Assembly (NCBI GenBank): GCA_036023115.1
Contig: JAYKKT010000089.1
Span: 21,137,001 to 21,201,000, forward strand
Length of the DNA: 64,000 nt
Reading direction: 5' to 3'
DNA from: Brasenia schreberi
Lineage: Eukaryota; Streptophyta; Magnoliopsida; Nymphaeales; Cabombaceae
Part shown: positions 21,393 through 33,388 of the stretch, one piece after another
How positions within the stretch are numbered: the first letter of the stretch is position 1
Layout of the letters: every line of letters starts with the position of its first letter
Position numbers and translations under genes: made by a program
Notes under the pieces: model-generated
Databases searched by the model: none
Told to the model about the DNA's origin: nothing
What the model saw: only the letters and a program-made list of their open reading frames with translations

Positions 21393-22573
21393 GATTTGGG
21401 TTAAATTCCAAATTTTGAAAACCTTTAGTGATAGCTGCCCTGAGACCTAAAAATAAGGTGCAAAGGCAAAATCGTGTGACCCTGAGTGAGAAAATTCACA
21501 CTTGTGAATGAGTGGAGTCTTCCAAAATCGTGGTTACATTTCAAAATCCTCTTCTTACAAAGAAAGGCCTAGTTCAACATAGCAAGATACTTGCAAGTAG
21601 TACGTGCTATTTCTAAATAGGCTGATCTGGAATGGATCGAGTGTGACCTTGGGATAAGTCCTTCCCCCTTCTCTTCTCCTTCCAAAAGGAAAACGTGGCC
21701 CAAATAAAGGGAATTCCCCATCCAAAGTCTCTTTCCAAAAGAAAGAAACTAGAATCCAAAAGAAAAAAAATCGATTCTCTTGTGAAAAAGAGGGATTAAA
21801 GAAAAAATACTCCCAAAGGGAGACCCTCTATAAAAAAAAAAAGGAAAAAGAGGCCAAAAAGCTCAAAAAGAGCAGTTTTTCGCCTTCTATTCCTTAAACC
21901 ACGGGACGCTTTAGAAGGGACCGTGGTTTCTCTTTCCCATCCCTGGCTTATCCCAAGCTAAAACATGGTTCATTTCGAGGAATCCTAAAGTAAAAATAGG
22001 ATTTACTTACTTGAATTTCATTTTGTTTGAGAATTCAACGTTTCGAGTAAGACATAGGAATTTGAAATATGCCTTGTTTTCTTATAAAAACTCCGCTAGA
22101 TAAGCGAGTGTCAAGACTCAAGCAAAGGCAATCACGAAGAGCTCGAGATCCTTAGGATTGAGACTCAAGACAGTTGTCCCTTTTTGTAAATAGCTTTTGT
22201 AAATAAATTTTGAAAAATCAAACATCGAACAGCATAGGATCTACTCACTTGGAGCAGCAGGCCCTGTAAGTCTCAAGAGTTCGACCATATCTGGTCTCTG
22301 GGAGGTTGCCACTCTTGGCACCACACCCATGTCATGCATCTACATTTCCACGCATGGCACTTGCATAAACATGATCCCATTTTTAGGACCAGAAACCGTT
22401 TTATAGATCCCTTTGGCATGATATCTCCTCCTACCAGGGTTTAAAAGAGAGATTTTTGCTAAAATTGGGACGATCCCATATTTTCGTGGATAGATTTAGG
22501 GAGACATTGAAAGGGGTGTTTGTCGTCTTTGCCATTATCCAAAACGATTTGGACAATGCCAAAGAGGGGCATC
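21393..22573 (+). other. Copy B 3' noncoding region with PPT
   Basis: No open frame of note. It contains a purine-rich stretch (21640-21880), an ACCACGG/CCGTGGT inverted repeat (21897-21929) that recurs in copies D and E and in the solo LTR, and the PPT AAAGAGGGGCATC at 22561-22573 directly before the 3' LTR. Confidence 0.85.
21897..21929 (+). other. Conserved 3' hairpin, copy B
   Basis: AACCACGG and CCGTGGTT flank a roughly 17-nt loop. Counterparts are at about 14289-14322 (solo LTR), 44645-44680 (copy D) and 61584-61617 (copy E). Confidence 0.65.
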
Positions 22574-23050
22574 TATAAACACCCCGAAATCCCACGAACT
22601 TCTCAAACACGCCTGGTTTTGTAAAAGCAGCCCCAAAGGGCTATTTTGAGTCTGGAAACCCAGGAGCCTTCCAAACAAACCCTGTACATATGTTTAAACT
22701 ATATATGTTTTAAAATATGTATAATATAGTTTTAAAACCTTTTAAAATACGTTTTGAAACCCCACGAAGCTGCTTGGCCTGATGAAAGCAGGACCAGAAG
22801 AGCTAAAGAGAGCCCGAAACCGGAGCACATGTCGAGCCCGACACAACAACTATCGTGTTAGATCCATCCCCAGGATCTCGAACGTCCAAGTCCCTTTATC
22901 AGCAAAAATCATGTAAAATCATCTCTGAAAGGTGAAAACAGAAGCGAACAACCATGTTGGCGAAGACCCAACGTAAGACGGAGCACTGATGCTGTCAGAC
23001 TCCGCACAAACTGTTCGTTTCGAACCTATCCTGAAGGAGTCAGAATTCAG

Positions 23051-23094
23051 TTTGGATTGGATCTGGACCATATATATCCAGATCCCAATCCAAA
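23051..23094. repeat. U3 inverted repeat, copy B 3' LTR
   Basis: TTTGGATTGGATCTGGA pairs with TCCAGATCCCAATCCAAA around CCATATATA. It is equivalent to the copies at 9961-10005 and 43494-43537. Confidence 0.7.
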
Positions 23095-23399
23095 CGTATG
23101 TGTGGATTTGGATTTGGATCCAAAGATCCAATCCAATATCCACATCCATGGCCCACATCACCTTCTCATAAATGGAGGTGGGGCCCACTTAAAATTCACG
23201 TGGGATTATGGGCATGAGAGAGAATGGGGAGGATAAGCATGAGGGAAATATATTAAGCTTGACTTGTATGTCAAGTTTGGGGTTAATCATGTGGGTTAGC
23301 TTAATTAGTGTGGGTTTAAGCTTGTATGAGCCTACACCTAACCTAGGGCTGCACCAACATGATGCAATGAAGTCCAAGGGCTATGCAAAGGGAGACTCT

Positions 23400-23640
23400 T
23401 AACCCAATCCTAAGCCAAAACCCCTAATCCTAACCATTTACCCTAATCCCGGCCTAATCCTAGCCTAATCACCTAACCCACTTCCCTAATCCCGGCCTAA
23501 TCCCAACCTAATCACCTAACCCACCTCCCTAATCCTTCGCTAAACCTAGCCTAATTCCCTTAATCCTAACCTAATCCTAGCCTAAACACCTAACCCACCT
23601 CACTAAACTTCACCCCAAAACCAACCCACCTAGCTAAGCC
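23400..23640 (-). repeat. CCTAA-rich array, copy B 3' LTR
   Basis: Repeated CCTAATCC, CCTAACCC and ATCACCTAACCCAC motifs: the family I TTAGG-like array seen from its other strand. Confidence 0.75.
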
Positions 23641-26216
23641 CTAAACTACTAAACCACCCCACCTAAACCCTAGCCCACCATATCCCTAAAACCACCTAAA
23701 CTAAAAATCTGGTCCCCCCTAAATATCTAGCCCACCTTATCACTAAACCTCCACCACCTAACCACCAAACTACCCTTTCAAAACCAACCCAAACTGACTT
23801 TTGAAAAACCTATAACCCCTCCCCTAGTGGGCGGGTTTTTCAACTTTTTCCCAGCACCAGCCCAGCCGAGCTCTCTCTCACCCCCTTGCTCTCTTCTCTC
23901 ACCTGCTCCACTCCACGCCGCCACCACCTCCCGGCCTGTCCCGCTCCACAGCATCCACTCCTTTCACCCGGCTGCATCCACTCCTTCCACACACCAACCT
24001 CCCTCTCCTATCCGGTTAGTACCTTATCCTAACTCCACCCTATCTTCACTCCCCCTCCACTCTCAGCCACCTCATAGCACCCTACCTTAGCCTAGTCTCC
24101 ACTCCATCCAGTCGGCCACCACCTAACTACCCGCCACCCTTCAACCATACCCAACTGCACCACCCACTGCCCTACCTTCCCATTCGTGACCTCCCCTAGG
24201 TATCCCAACCACCTTACCTTGTTCCCTAGGACCTGCCCTTCCTCCCCTTTAACCATCCCTTAGCCAACACCCTAGCTAGCTTCCCCCTCACCATTCCCAA
24301 ACACCCCTAGCTACCCCAGCCAGCCACCACATAACTTGCCCCTAGTCGGCCAGTCACAACCGGCTGCACCTTGTCACCACCCGCGGTCTTACACCCTCTT
24401 CCTTAGACATCCCCCTTAGTCACCCCTTAGCTCCACCTTCCCTAGGATCAGCCCTATACCTTAGTGACACTCCCTAACCACTTCAGCCCGAGACACCACA
24501 ACAGCACATTCCCATCAGCCGACTACCCCCAAGGTGCCACACCCGTGCTCTCTTGTCACCCGACCAGTCACTCCCTTGCCGTGCCATTCCGAGGAGCTCC
24601 CTCTTGCAGCCCAAGGTGACGCCCAAGCCTAAGCTCAAGCAAGTCACCTCCGAACCAGCTATACGTAAGTGCCTAACTCGGTCCTTATTTGTAGACTTGC
24701 TTAAGTTAAATTAAATTTGATACGGGGTTGTAATAACGGAGCATTGTCTCCCCCCGCTTGTAATAACGTGGCTTGGCACACCCACACACACGTGCACTTG
24801 AGCCTACCTTGCTCTTAGTTGTGCACGATTTTGAACACACACGGGCCTAATCAGCCCTTAAGATCTAAACTTATTTATATACTTTAAGTTGCGTGGGGTT
24901 TTGCTTAAGTTGTGTGTGTTGTCTTTCAATTCTCGCACTCACACACATTGAGCTTTCGCTCTTACTCCCAAGACCTTAGTCAAGGCCGATTGCAATTTAT
25001 ATTTGGGTTTAATTTCATGTCGTGTGTGTAGTATTTCAATTCTACACTCACACACATTGAGCTTTCGCTCTTACTCCCAAGACCTTAGTCAAGGCCTATT
25101 GCAATTTATATTTGGGTTTAATTTCATGTTGTGTGTGTAGTATTTCAATTCTACACTCACACACATTGAGCTTTCGCTCTTACTCCCAAGACCTTAGTCA
25201 AGGCCATATTGCAATTTATATTTGGGTTTTATTTAAGTCGTGTGAGTTGTCTTTCAATATATACACAACACCCACGCAACACGTTGGCGACCTTCGGGCC
25301 CATATATATTATAAGTATTTCCCTTTCGGCTACGTCTTTTAGATTTGGGTTTTAAGGTTTAGCAGTGTGTGTAGTCTTTACATATATACACGGCACACAC
25401 TTGCACTATTGAGCCTTTCCGCTCTTAAGATATAGCCATATTTTCCCTTTTGCAATTTTCCTTCCGCAATTTCCCTTCGGCAATTTACATTACAAGTCAT
25501 TTCCCTTCGGCATTGTCTTTCAATTTCAGGTTTTCCCTTTGGAGTTGCGTGAGTTTGCATTGCATATACGCCATACCACGAGTTAGGACGCATATTGCAT
25601 CAAAGCAAACCCCATACTCCCGCTCAAAGTCGCCCCACTTAGGTCACATGTTCATAACACACACCTAGTTGGCCCGAAAAGGGATAAAAAGAAAGACATA
25701 GGCACGTGCAAATCCACGTGAAATAAAATCTCAAAATCATACAAAAACAACCCGAGTCAAACACCTCAAAACGTTTTCGTAGGTTCTCATACTTCAAAAA
25801 CTCGATTTTTAAGCATACAGATTGACCCTTGAGCATCGGTGCAAGAAGGTCTGTGACGAAAAGAGCTTGCTTGCTCACAGTCGCCACGTTAGGAGTCAGA
25901 TTTAAATTTCTCTTCGCTAGCTTAAGTAAGCTAGCTGGCACGCCCTTTTGCTTAATTAGGACTTGACACATGAAAAGGTTCGCTTTAGGCCTAAGAACCA
26001 GGAGCGAGAACTTTCTGCGTCTACAACTATTTTGAACTAAGCATCATTTTGTAAGTCAAAGATTTTTGAAATATTACCAACTGATTTTGAAAACTCCACT
26101 TTTCATAAAACATCAATTCCCTCATTTAGGGTCATATAATCCATTTTGATCCTTCTTTCAAGAAGTTCAAAGGGGACCCATTTTAAAATCTTTTTGAAAG
26201 AATTTAACATAAACCT

Positions 26217-29200
26217 CATACATAATATTTTTTCAAGTATTGGGCATTTATAGGGTCTACTAAATTTCTTCCCTCAACATCAATCAACCAATATGCATTA
26301 TTTGTAGTTGTCCCTCTTACAACATGGGGACCCAATTGGGCCGCCACTTTTCGAGTGGATGTGGGCCACAATGGTAGATGATTTTCAAGACAAGGTCTCC
26401 CACTTTGAAGTGGCGAGTCTTCATATGCTTTTCATAATGTCGGACTATCCTTTGCCGGTATGCATGTGCATGATTCATGACAACGAGCCTCTTTTCATCT
26501 AATAGGTCAAGCTCAATCATCCTAGCATGTTGTAAAGTCTCTATGGGTAGGTCGAGTGCAAGTGATGTATGAAATGAATGCAATTTGGTATGAATGGGAA
26601 GTATGACATTTATACCATAGACCAACTCGAATGGTGTGGCATTTGTAGGTGTTCGGATGGAAGTTCTATAAGCTCATAAGGCTTCATCAAGCTTCTCATG
26701 CCATGTCCTGCCCTTCTCTAAGGTTTTCTCAATGATGCTTATGAGAGTCTTGTTCGTGGCTTTGGCTTATCCATTGCCTTGAGGGTAGTAGGGCGATGAG
26801 AAGTGTTGAGTTATGCCATAGGTATTACATAACTTTTCCATCTTCTCATTTTTGAATGGGGTGCCATTATCCAACACTAGGTCTCTTGGAACTCCAAATT
26901 GAGCCAAGATATTTTTCTTAATGAATGCAACTATATGTTGTCCTTGGACATTAGCCAAGGAAGTAACTTCAACCCATTTAGAGAAATATTCGGTGGCTCC
27001 TAAGATGAACCTATGTCCATTTGATGTAGTTGGTGAGATTGGTCCTATGATATCAAATGCCCACATGGTGAAGGGCCACAGACTCATGATGGAATGCAAG
27101 GTGGAAAATGGAATATGAATGGCATTTACATGCACTTGACATTGATGACATTTCCTAACATGATCATGACAATCTTGCTTCAAAGTGGATAAAAAATAAC
27201 TCACTCTAAGTATTTTCATGTCCATCATATTTGCATTGACATGACCCCCACATTCCCCATCGTGGAACTCATTTATAATAGTCCTAGCCTCATCAAGATC
27301 AATACATCTCAACAAGATGCCGGTAAAACATTTTTTGTAAAGAACGCCTCCCAAAATCATATATCGGGTTGAAATCTTTCGCATAAAAGCTTTATCTTTA
27401 AAGGAAGCAAATTTGGCAAATCCTCCATTTTCTAAAAAGTTTTTAGTGTCTTGAGACCAAGGTTTTTCCATTGGATTTTGGTCATTTTGGCAAATCTCTA
27501 AATCATGGATGGATGGAGCGGGCAAATGTAGGATCTCTAGGGATCGAGTGCCTATGGTAGGGTCAATGCTTAGAGATGACCCTAAAGGGGAGAGGGCATC
27601 AGCTATGGCGTTGTCCTCTCTACCTATGTGAGTGAGTGTGCATAATTTGAAAGAATCGACCAACTGGATAGCCAATTCGTGGTATGGAATGAGTTTTTTA
27701 TTTTTGACTTGCCAAATTTTTGAAACTTGGTTTACAACAAGCATGGAATCTCTAAAGACTTCAATACATGATGCCCCTAGATTTTTCAAAACTTTTAGGC
27801 CTTGTATGAGTGCCTCATATTCGCCACATTATTTGAACATGGGAAATCTAGTTAGAATGCCATTGGGATTTTTCCCTTCTCAGGGGATATGAGGATGATT
27901 CCCACGCCTGTCCCTTGTTGATTCTTTGCCCCATCAAAGTACATTTTTCATACTTGATATTCCTTACAACAATTTGATAAAGCATGGTTTTGAAATTCGT
28001 TTGCAAAGATGCCTTCATCAGGCATTTCATCAAGTATGGGATATGTATCTTCAAGGGGTAACTCGGCCACATGATGGGCTAGGACTTGTCCCTTAATGGA
28101 GTTTTGGTGATGAAATTTTAGATCATGCTCCATTAAGACGAGATGCCATTTACCCAGCCTACCCGTTAGGATAGGTTTTTCAAAGAGGTGTTTGATTGGG
28201 TCAAGTTTAGACACTATCCAAATTTCATGGTCTAGGAAATAATGTCTAAACTTTTGGCAAGCCCATACCAAGGCCAAGCACATTTTCTCCATGGCTTGAT
28301 AATTTCTTTCATATGCCAATAGAGTTTTCAAAATGTAGTAAATAGCATACTCTTTAAGACTATCATCCTTATATTGAGCAAGTAAAGCACCCAATGCATT
28401 CCAATGAATGGAAATATAAAGCAATAAAGGTTTTCCTTGCTTTGGAGGCTTTAAAGTTGGAGGATTAACCAAATAAGTTTTTAATCTTTCAAAAGCTTTT
28501 TGGCAATCGAAATTCCACTCAAATTTAACCCCTTTTCTTAAAAGCTATTGAAAGGTTCACATCTTGTTGTTAAGTTGGAGATACATCTCCTAATTGCTTG
28601 GAGTTGACCTTAGAGGCTTCGGATTTGGGTCAAGTTGGAGGGTGGAGGCATATCTATGATAGCTCGATACTTAGAGGGGTCGACCTCTATGCCCCTTTGA
28701 CTAACCATGAACCCTAAGAGTTTCCTAATTCTACTCCAAAAACACATTTTTGAGGGTTTAGTTTCACTTTATAAAGCTTCAGTCTTTCAAAAACCTTTTG
28801 CAAAGATTCTATGTGTGTGCATCGGGTTTTTGACTTTACCAAAAGATCATCCACATATACTTCCAAGTGCTGATGGATTTGATCATGAAAAATAGTAGTC
28901 ATGGTTCTTTAGTATGTAGCATCGGCATTTTTCAAACCAAAAGACAACCGTGTAGCAGTATGTACCCCAAGGTGTAGTAAAAGCAGTTTTGACGATTTTT
29001 TGGTGCTAGTTTGATTTGGTTATAACCCGAATAGCCATCCATGAAAAAAAACATTTCATGATTTGTAGTGCTATCCACTATCAAATCAATGTTTGGAAGT
29101 GTAAAATTATCTTTTGGAGTGGCTTTGTTCAAATTTCTAAAATCGATGCAAATACGAATTTTCCCATTGGATTTTCGAACTACAACAATATTTGAAAGCC

Positions 29201-29486
29201 ATTCAAAATAGGTAATGGGTTTTATAAATCCGACATTTAAAGATCATCTAAACCCTCTTTTACTTGGGAGTGAACATCGAGATGGATTTTTCTAAGCATT
29301 TGTTTCACGGGTTTTGCATTTGGTTCTAAGGGTAGAAGATGCTCTACAATCCTAGGGTCTAAACCCAACATGTCTTCATAGGTCCATGCCAATACATCTA
29401 CATAAGATTTCTAAAATGCAATGAATGATGGTCTTTCATGCTCATGTAAATAAGTACCTATTTTGACACACTTAGGGTTAGTATCA
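26217..29486 (-). pseudogene. pol: Copy C pol: RT core, RNase H regions and integrase, broken
   Basis: Read from 29486 downward: RT (NKATPKDNFTLPNIDLIVDS; YVDDLLVKS near 28860), the first RNase H with SIHWNALGALLAQ near 28400, the second RNase H to about 27620, and integrase with its His/Cys finger near 27250-27130, FDIIGPI, LDNGTPF and a YYPQGNG motif. The KKYYV-like end and stop lie at 26217. There is a stop after NG near 26767, and the expected catalytic Glu reads Lys. A 1-bp deletion near 26335 breaks the WxGP motif, and several frame changes disrupt the RT and RNase H region. The protein cannot be functional. Confidence 0.88.
29482..29486. repeat. Probable TSD, left copy (TATCA)
   Basis: TATCA before the solo LTR and ACTCA after it (32799-32803) align with the single TATCACTCCC-type site expected from other pol copies. 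Two of five bases differ, as in an old insertion. Confidence 0.5.
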
Positions 29487-32400
29487 TGTAAACACCCAAT
29501 TTTTTTAAAAAATTTTACCTTTTAGGAAAGTAGTTATTTTTGGCAGCTTTAGGTTTTTAAATAAAATGCATCAAATGAGCTTGTTTTGACATCAAAATTT
29601 TATGGAAGCCTAAAAATGATGGAATGTTGCTTCCCTTTCAGAAAAATTCGAATTTGGACAAAATTTTATGAAAATGACGATTTTGCCCTCAAGACCAAAT
29701 TGGCAGGATTTTGCCTTTTTAAGCAATTGCCTTCAAGGAAAGCTTGATTTCAAACAATTCTTTTTATAAATAAATGAAAAAGTAACATTGGGAATCAAAC
29801 CCAAAAATGTTTGCAAATTATAAATTTATGAAATTTCAAAACCCCTGATATTAAAAAACAAGTTAAATTTAAACCAAACCTCAGAAATTTTCCCGATTGA
29901 GAAGGGTCTCATTCCAAGACCTGATACCCAAGGTTAAAGTGGTACGACACCTTGCACCTGTTGAAGTGATTAAAGTGATTCGATACACCACACCCATAAG
30001 AAGGGTTAAATGGTCAAGGTGGTTATAGACTGACTCATGGAGCAAAAGTAGGTCACCTTTGAAAACAAAAACTGGGAATGAAACCTAGTGTTTTTTCAAA
30101 GCAATATTTGAGAATTTCATTAAATTTGATGTTTTTAAATATAAATATTTTTTTTATAAAATGTTTGAAACCTGCCAATTTCGGCGTTGTTTGGCAAGTC
30201 AACCTATCATTTTTAGTCTCAGGTTCTTAAAAAGGAAGGTCGGCACTCAGAAAGGAAAGTCGACACTCAAGAAAGAAAAGCTGATGTTAAAAAGGGAAAG
30301 TGGGCTTCGAAGAAAGGAAAGCTCATATTCAGAAAGAAATCGACGTCCAAAAGGGAAAGTTAGTACCATCAAGAGAAAGGAAAGCGGTGCATGATTTGGC
30401 AAGTTGTGATGCCTGACTCGGAAAGCCACCACAAGGAAATTTGCCAACTTCAGTGTGGACAAATTAAGGAACCTGTCATAAATAATTTTGGCCCATGATT
30501 TGTCCTGGCCGACCTCAATATATATACAGTATAGGCGGATTTGGTAAGTTGCCATGTCATGAGTTGAATTGTTTTACCATGAGCCATGTCACAAAGAGGA
30601 AACTCGCCACATACCAAATCTGGCTGATTTCAGAAGGATTGGATAAAACTAACTTACCATCTACAAAAGGTTGGCTGACTTCAGTAAATGAACCATTTCA
30701 CATACTTTTTCGAGCCCTAACCGAATTCAGTAATGCTGAAGTAGCCAACTTCATGATTCACTTGAAGAAAGAAGCTTATCATATCAAACCTAACCATACC
30801 AAGGCTAGTCATCCAACCTTCTAAGGTCCTGGTAATTGAGGGATACAAAACACAATGTGAAATGGTAATTGATAGTCTTGACAAGCTGATCAATGCATGG
30901 GAGAGTCGATTTCAGCAAGATAACTTGCTATATCAAGTGCTACCCAACTTCAACGGAAATTGAATTCAGCAAGTGGATAGCCTCATGAAAGCCAAGTTCA
31001 GCTGACTTTGGCAAGTAGACAGCTCCACCTTCAACTGATGCCAACCACCTACCCTCTCCTTGGTTGATTTGCAGCTCCATATACCATATTTAGCTCAGTG
31101 CAAATTCCAAGCTTCCAAGTACGGCCAGGTTCAACAATGATAGCAACAAGTGTTCCCAAATTTAATCGAAGTCAGCAACAAGGAAACCATCCACTTGCCA
31201 ATCATGATTCCCATCCAAATCCAATCGCTGCACTTGCCAATCATGATTCTCATCCAAATCCTGCCAGGAACACCATGCCACAGCAGCACCACTTACCTTT
31301 AACAGCAAATAATCCATGTTTTGGAAGGTCTACATAGCAACTCATTCCAAAAATCGATGTTTTACAGCAGTCACTTAAAAAAAGGTTGCTCTGCTTAGCA
31401 AGGCAACTTGCCTTGTCCAATCCTACACCAAAGAGGCATCCTTTGGCCTATAAAAGGAGCCTCAAGGGTGCTGCAAAGCAATCAACCAACCCTTGCAAGA
31501 TACCAGTCCGAAAATCAACCATCCAACGCAGAAATCCGGTCCATGAACAGTGAAATAGAGAGAGAGAGAAAGAAGAAGAAGAAGAAGGAGATGTCGGCCC
31601 TGTTCTGACGTCTGACGATTGTTCGAAGGAGCTTTTTATCCACGTTTCTCTCAATTATATAGGTTATAATCGTTCATGGTGTAGTTATGATCCATGAAAA
31701 ACTGAACTTTTACAGATTTTGCAGAATTGTACAGGAACTGAATTACAGCCCATGTTCATGACCCATGTCAATGCAAAACATGAGTATTTTCTCCATGAAT
31801 GAGATAAAAACCACATGTTTGTATGATTTCCATGAATGTTAAGACTAATTACAAGTTGAGAATCGTTCCAAAATAAAGGAACGTTGTTAAATTTTCTGGA
31901 ATTCTGATTTCTAAAAGTGCATGATCACACATGTCTGAACACGGAATTGTTTTGAACAAACGGATAACCCAATCAAATCAAATTTTCATGTCCAATCTAA
32001 ACATATCAGAGATCATTAGATAAAATTTTGAAGATTTTATGTGATTTTTTTCTTAGCCAATTAGATCCGTGAATTTTAGAAAAAATCAGATTCCGTTTTA
32101 CAGAAACAGAACATTCAAAAATAGACCCCTGTTCTTTTATTCATATCTCTGCAAATACTGAATAGAATTTCATGAAAATTGATTCTTTAGAAAGCTAACA
32201 TCCGTAGATTTCCAGAAAAATAAATTTTGTTGAATTTGGATGTCTGAGTGCAGAGATATGGCTATTTTTCTGAGCCTCTGACTTAGAAAAACAGAACTGT
32301 TCCGAGTTTCTGAACAGTCTCTTATTCTGAATTTAATTCTCAGAATTTATAGAAGAAAAATGCAAAATAAAGATATATTCTAATTTTACACACATACATC

Positions 32401-32798
32401 TTGCTCTATAAAAGTTTTAGAATTTTTGCATATTCGGAAGTATTTTTAAAAATTCAGAGAACAGGTCTCTGAAACTGAATAGGTTTTGCAATTTTCAGAA
32501 TCTGAAATTTTTCAGAAATCAAGAACGTAGGCTCAAATTCTGAAACTTGTAAGATCTGGTTTTTATTTTTTCAAATTTAACGGATTCAAATACTTTTCAA
32601 GCATCTAGGCTGACCCTTGAGCGCTGGTTCAAGAAGGCATATGTCGAAAAGACCTCACTTGTCCACAATCGTCTTTGAAAATGAGAAAATGGTAATTTGT
32701 TTGTTTTAGCAAACTAACTGGCACACTCGTGCAATACGATGTAGTCCGAAAGTTTGATTTTGAATCATAAACGATTTTGAAATAAATTCACGTCTACA
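29487..32798 (+). mobile_element. Solo LTR (3312 bp, family III) inside copy C pol
   Basis: It starts TGTAAACACCCAATTT and ends TTCACGTCTACA, the retroelement termini. No PBS, gag or pol lies between. It contains a TATA box (31449-31456), a purine microsatellite (about 31555-31590) and the U5 region with a PBS-like TGGCACAC string (32719-32726). Pol of copy C continues on both sides. Short open frames at 30161-31608 are in low-complexity LTR sequence and lack recognisable domains. Confidence 0.88.
31449..31456 (+). promoter_or_regulatory. TATA box of family III solo LTR
   Basis: TATAAAAG within GGCCTATAAAAGGAGCC, about two thirds into the LTR. The same element occurs inverted in the related LTR at 39986-39993. 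Confidence 0.65.
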
Positions 32799-33363
32799 AC
32801 TCACTCCCTAGATTGATTTCTAGAAAATCCCCTCCTACGAAATTTGAAGGTTTTTCGAAGTTAAGAATTCTATGAAATTCGGGAAGCTCTGAAGCTTGAT
32901 CTTCCTCATAAATGAGGAGATCTTCCTTCTTGCCTTGATCACTCTCAAGTGCTTTGATCTCTAGGGAAGTATCATGTAAGAGAGAGGGATTATGCCCAAG
33001 AGAAATGACATGAGACAATTTTGGTTTGAGTAAGTACATGGGCTTTGTAAAAATCGAATTTGGGGTTTGTACATGGTTTTGAAAACTAAGATTTTTGAGG
33101 TTTTCATATTTTTCAATTTTTTTGTCTTTTTCTAAACACAAGCTAGAAGGATGAATGTAAAAGACTTTCTTTTTGAGATTTTGAGATTTTTGAATTTTTT
33201 TATATTTTTCCAAACAAATGCTAGGAGGATGAACACAAAAGGCTTTCTTCTTTAAATTTTCAGATTTTTCGAAAGTTTTTGGTCTTTAAAAGTTTTATAG
33301 AATTTTTAGTTTTTCCAAATATATATATTTTTTGGATTTTTTTCTAGAGAGGGGTCATCCATG
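32799..33363 (-). pseudogene. pol: Copy C pol, N-terminal part
   Basis: Minus-strand homologue of the lysine-rich start of pol in copies A, B and D, including ELPEFHRILNFEKPSNFVGG near 32890-32830. Its ATG lies near 33362, just after a CTTTGTAG sequence and the gag-pro stop. The rest of pol resumes beyond the solo LTR at 29486. Frame disruptions are present around 33210-33350. Confidence 0.8.
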
Positions 33364-33367
33364 AAAC

Positions 33368-33381
33368 CTACAAAGAAAACA
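33368..33381 (-). promoter_or_regulatory. 3' splice-site-like sequence before pol, copy C
   Basis: The minus strand reads TGTTTTCTTTGTAG, retaining pyrimidine-rich sequence and a terminal AG although the neighbouring coding sequence is strongly decayed. Confidence 0.4.
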
Positions 33382-33388
33382 CCATGAA

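Larger units (their letters stand above)
10484..26025 (+). mobile_element. Copy B: Tat-like element carrying a solo LTR
   Basis: Plus-strand order: last 205 bp of the 5' LTR, PBS, gag-protease, pol through integrase, 3' noncoding region, PPT, and a complete 3' LTR ending at 26025. The remainder of its 5' LTR lies left of copy A, outside the window. It sits in the region between integrase and PPT of copy C, whose sequence resumes at 26026 (ACTATTTTGAAC). The element is coding-dead because of stops, an RT deletion and the LTR in gag. Confidence 0.9.
22574..26025 (+). repeat. Copy B 3' LTR (3452 bp, family I)
   Basis: It starts TATAAACACCCCG (first G mutated to A) right after the PPT and ends GCGTCTACA at 26025. 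It has the U3 inverted repeat (23051-23094), the C-rich complement of the TTAGG-like array (23400-23640), a GGGCGGG leader near 23829, the GGGGAGAC-type motif (about 24735-24765), about four subrepeat units (24910-25260) and the U5 hairpin with TGGCACGCCC (25936-25945). No gene is seen in it. Confidence 0.93.

Noticed and set aside
21393..22573. An additional open reading frame after integrase, as in some Tat-group elements
   Set aside because: No frame of useful length is shared by copies B and D. The region is conserved only as hairpins and purine-rich stretches.
30161..31608. Possible host gene between 30161 and 31608 (several short open frames, TATA box at 31449)
   Set aside because: The whole stretch lies within a solo LTR with clear termini. 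The frames are short and low in complexity, and the TATA box is the LTR promoter.
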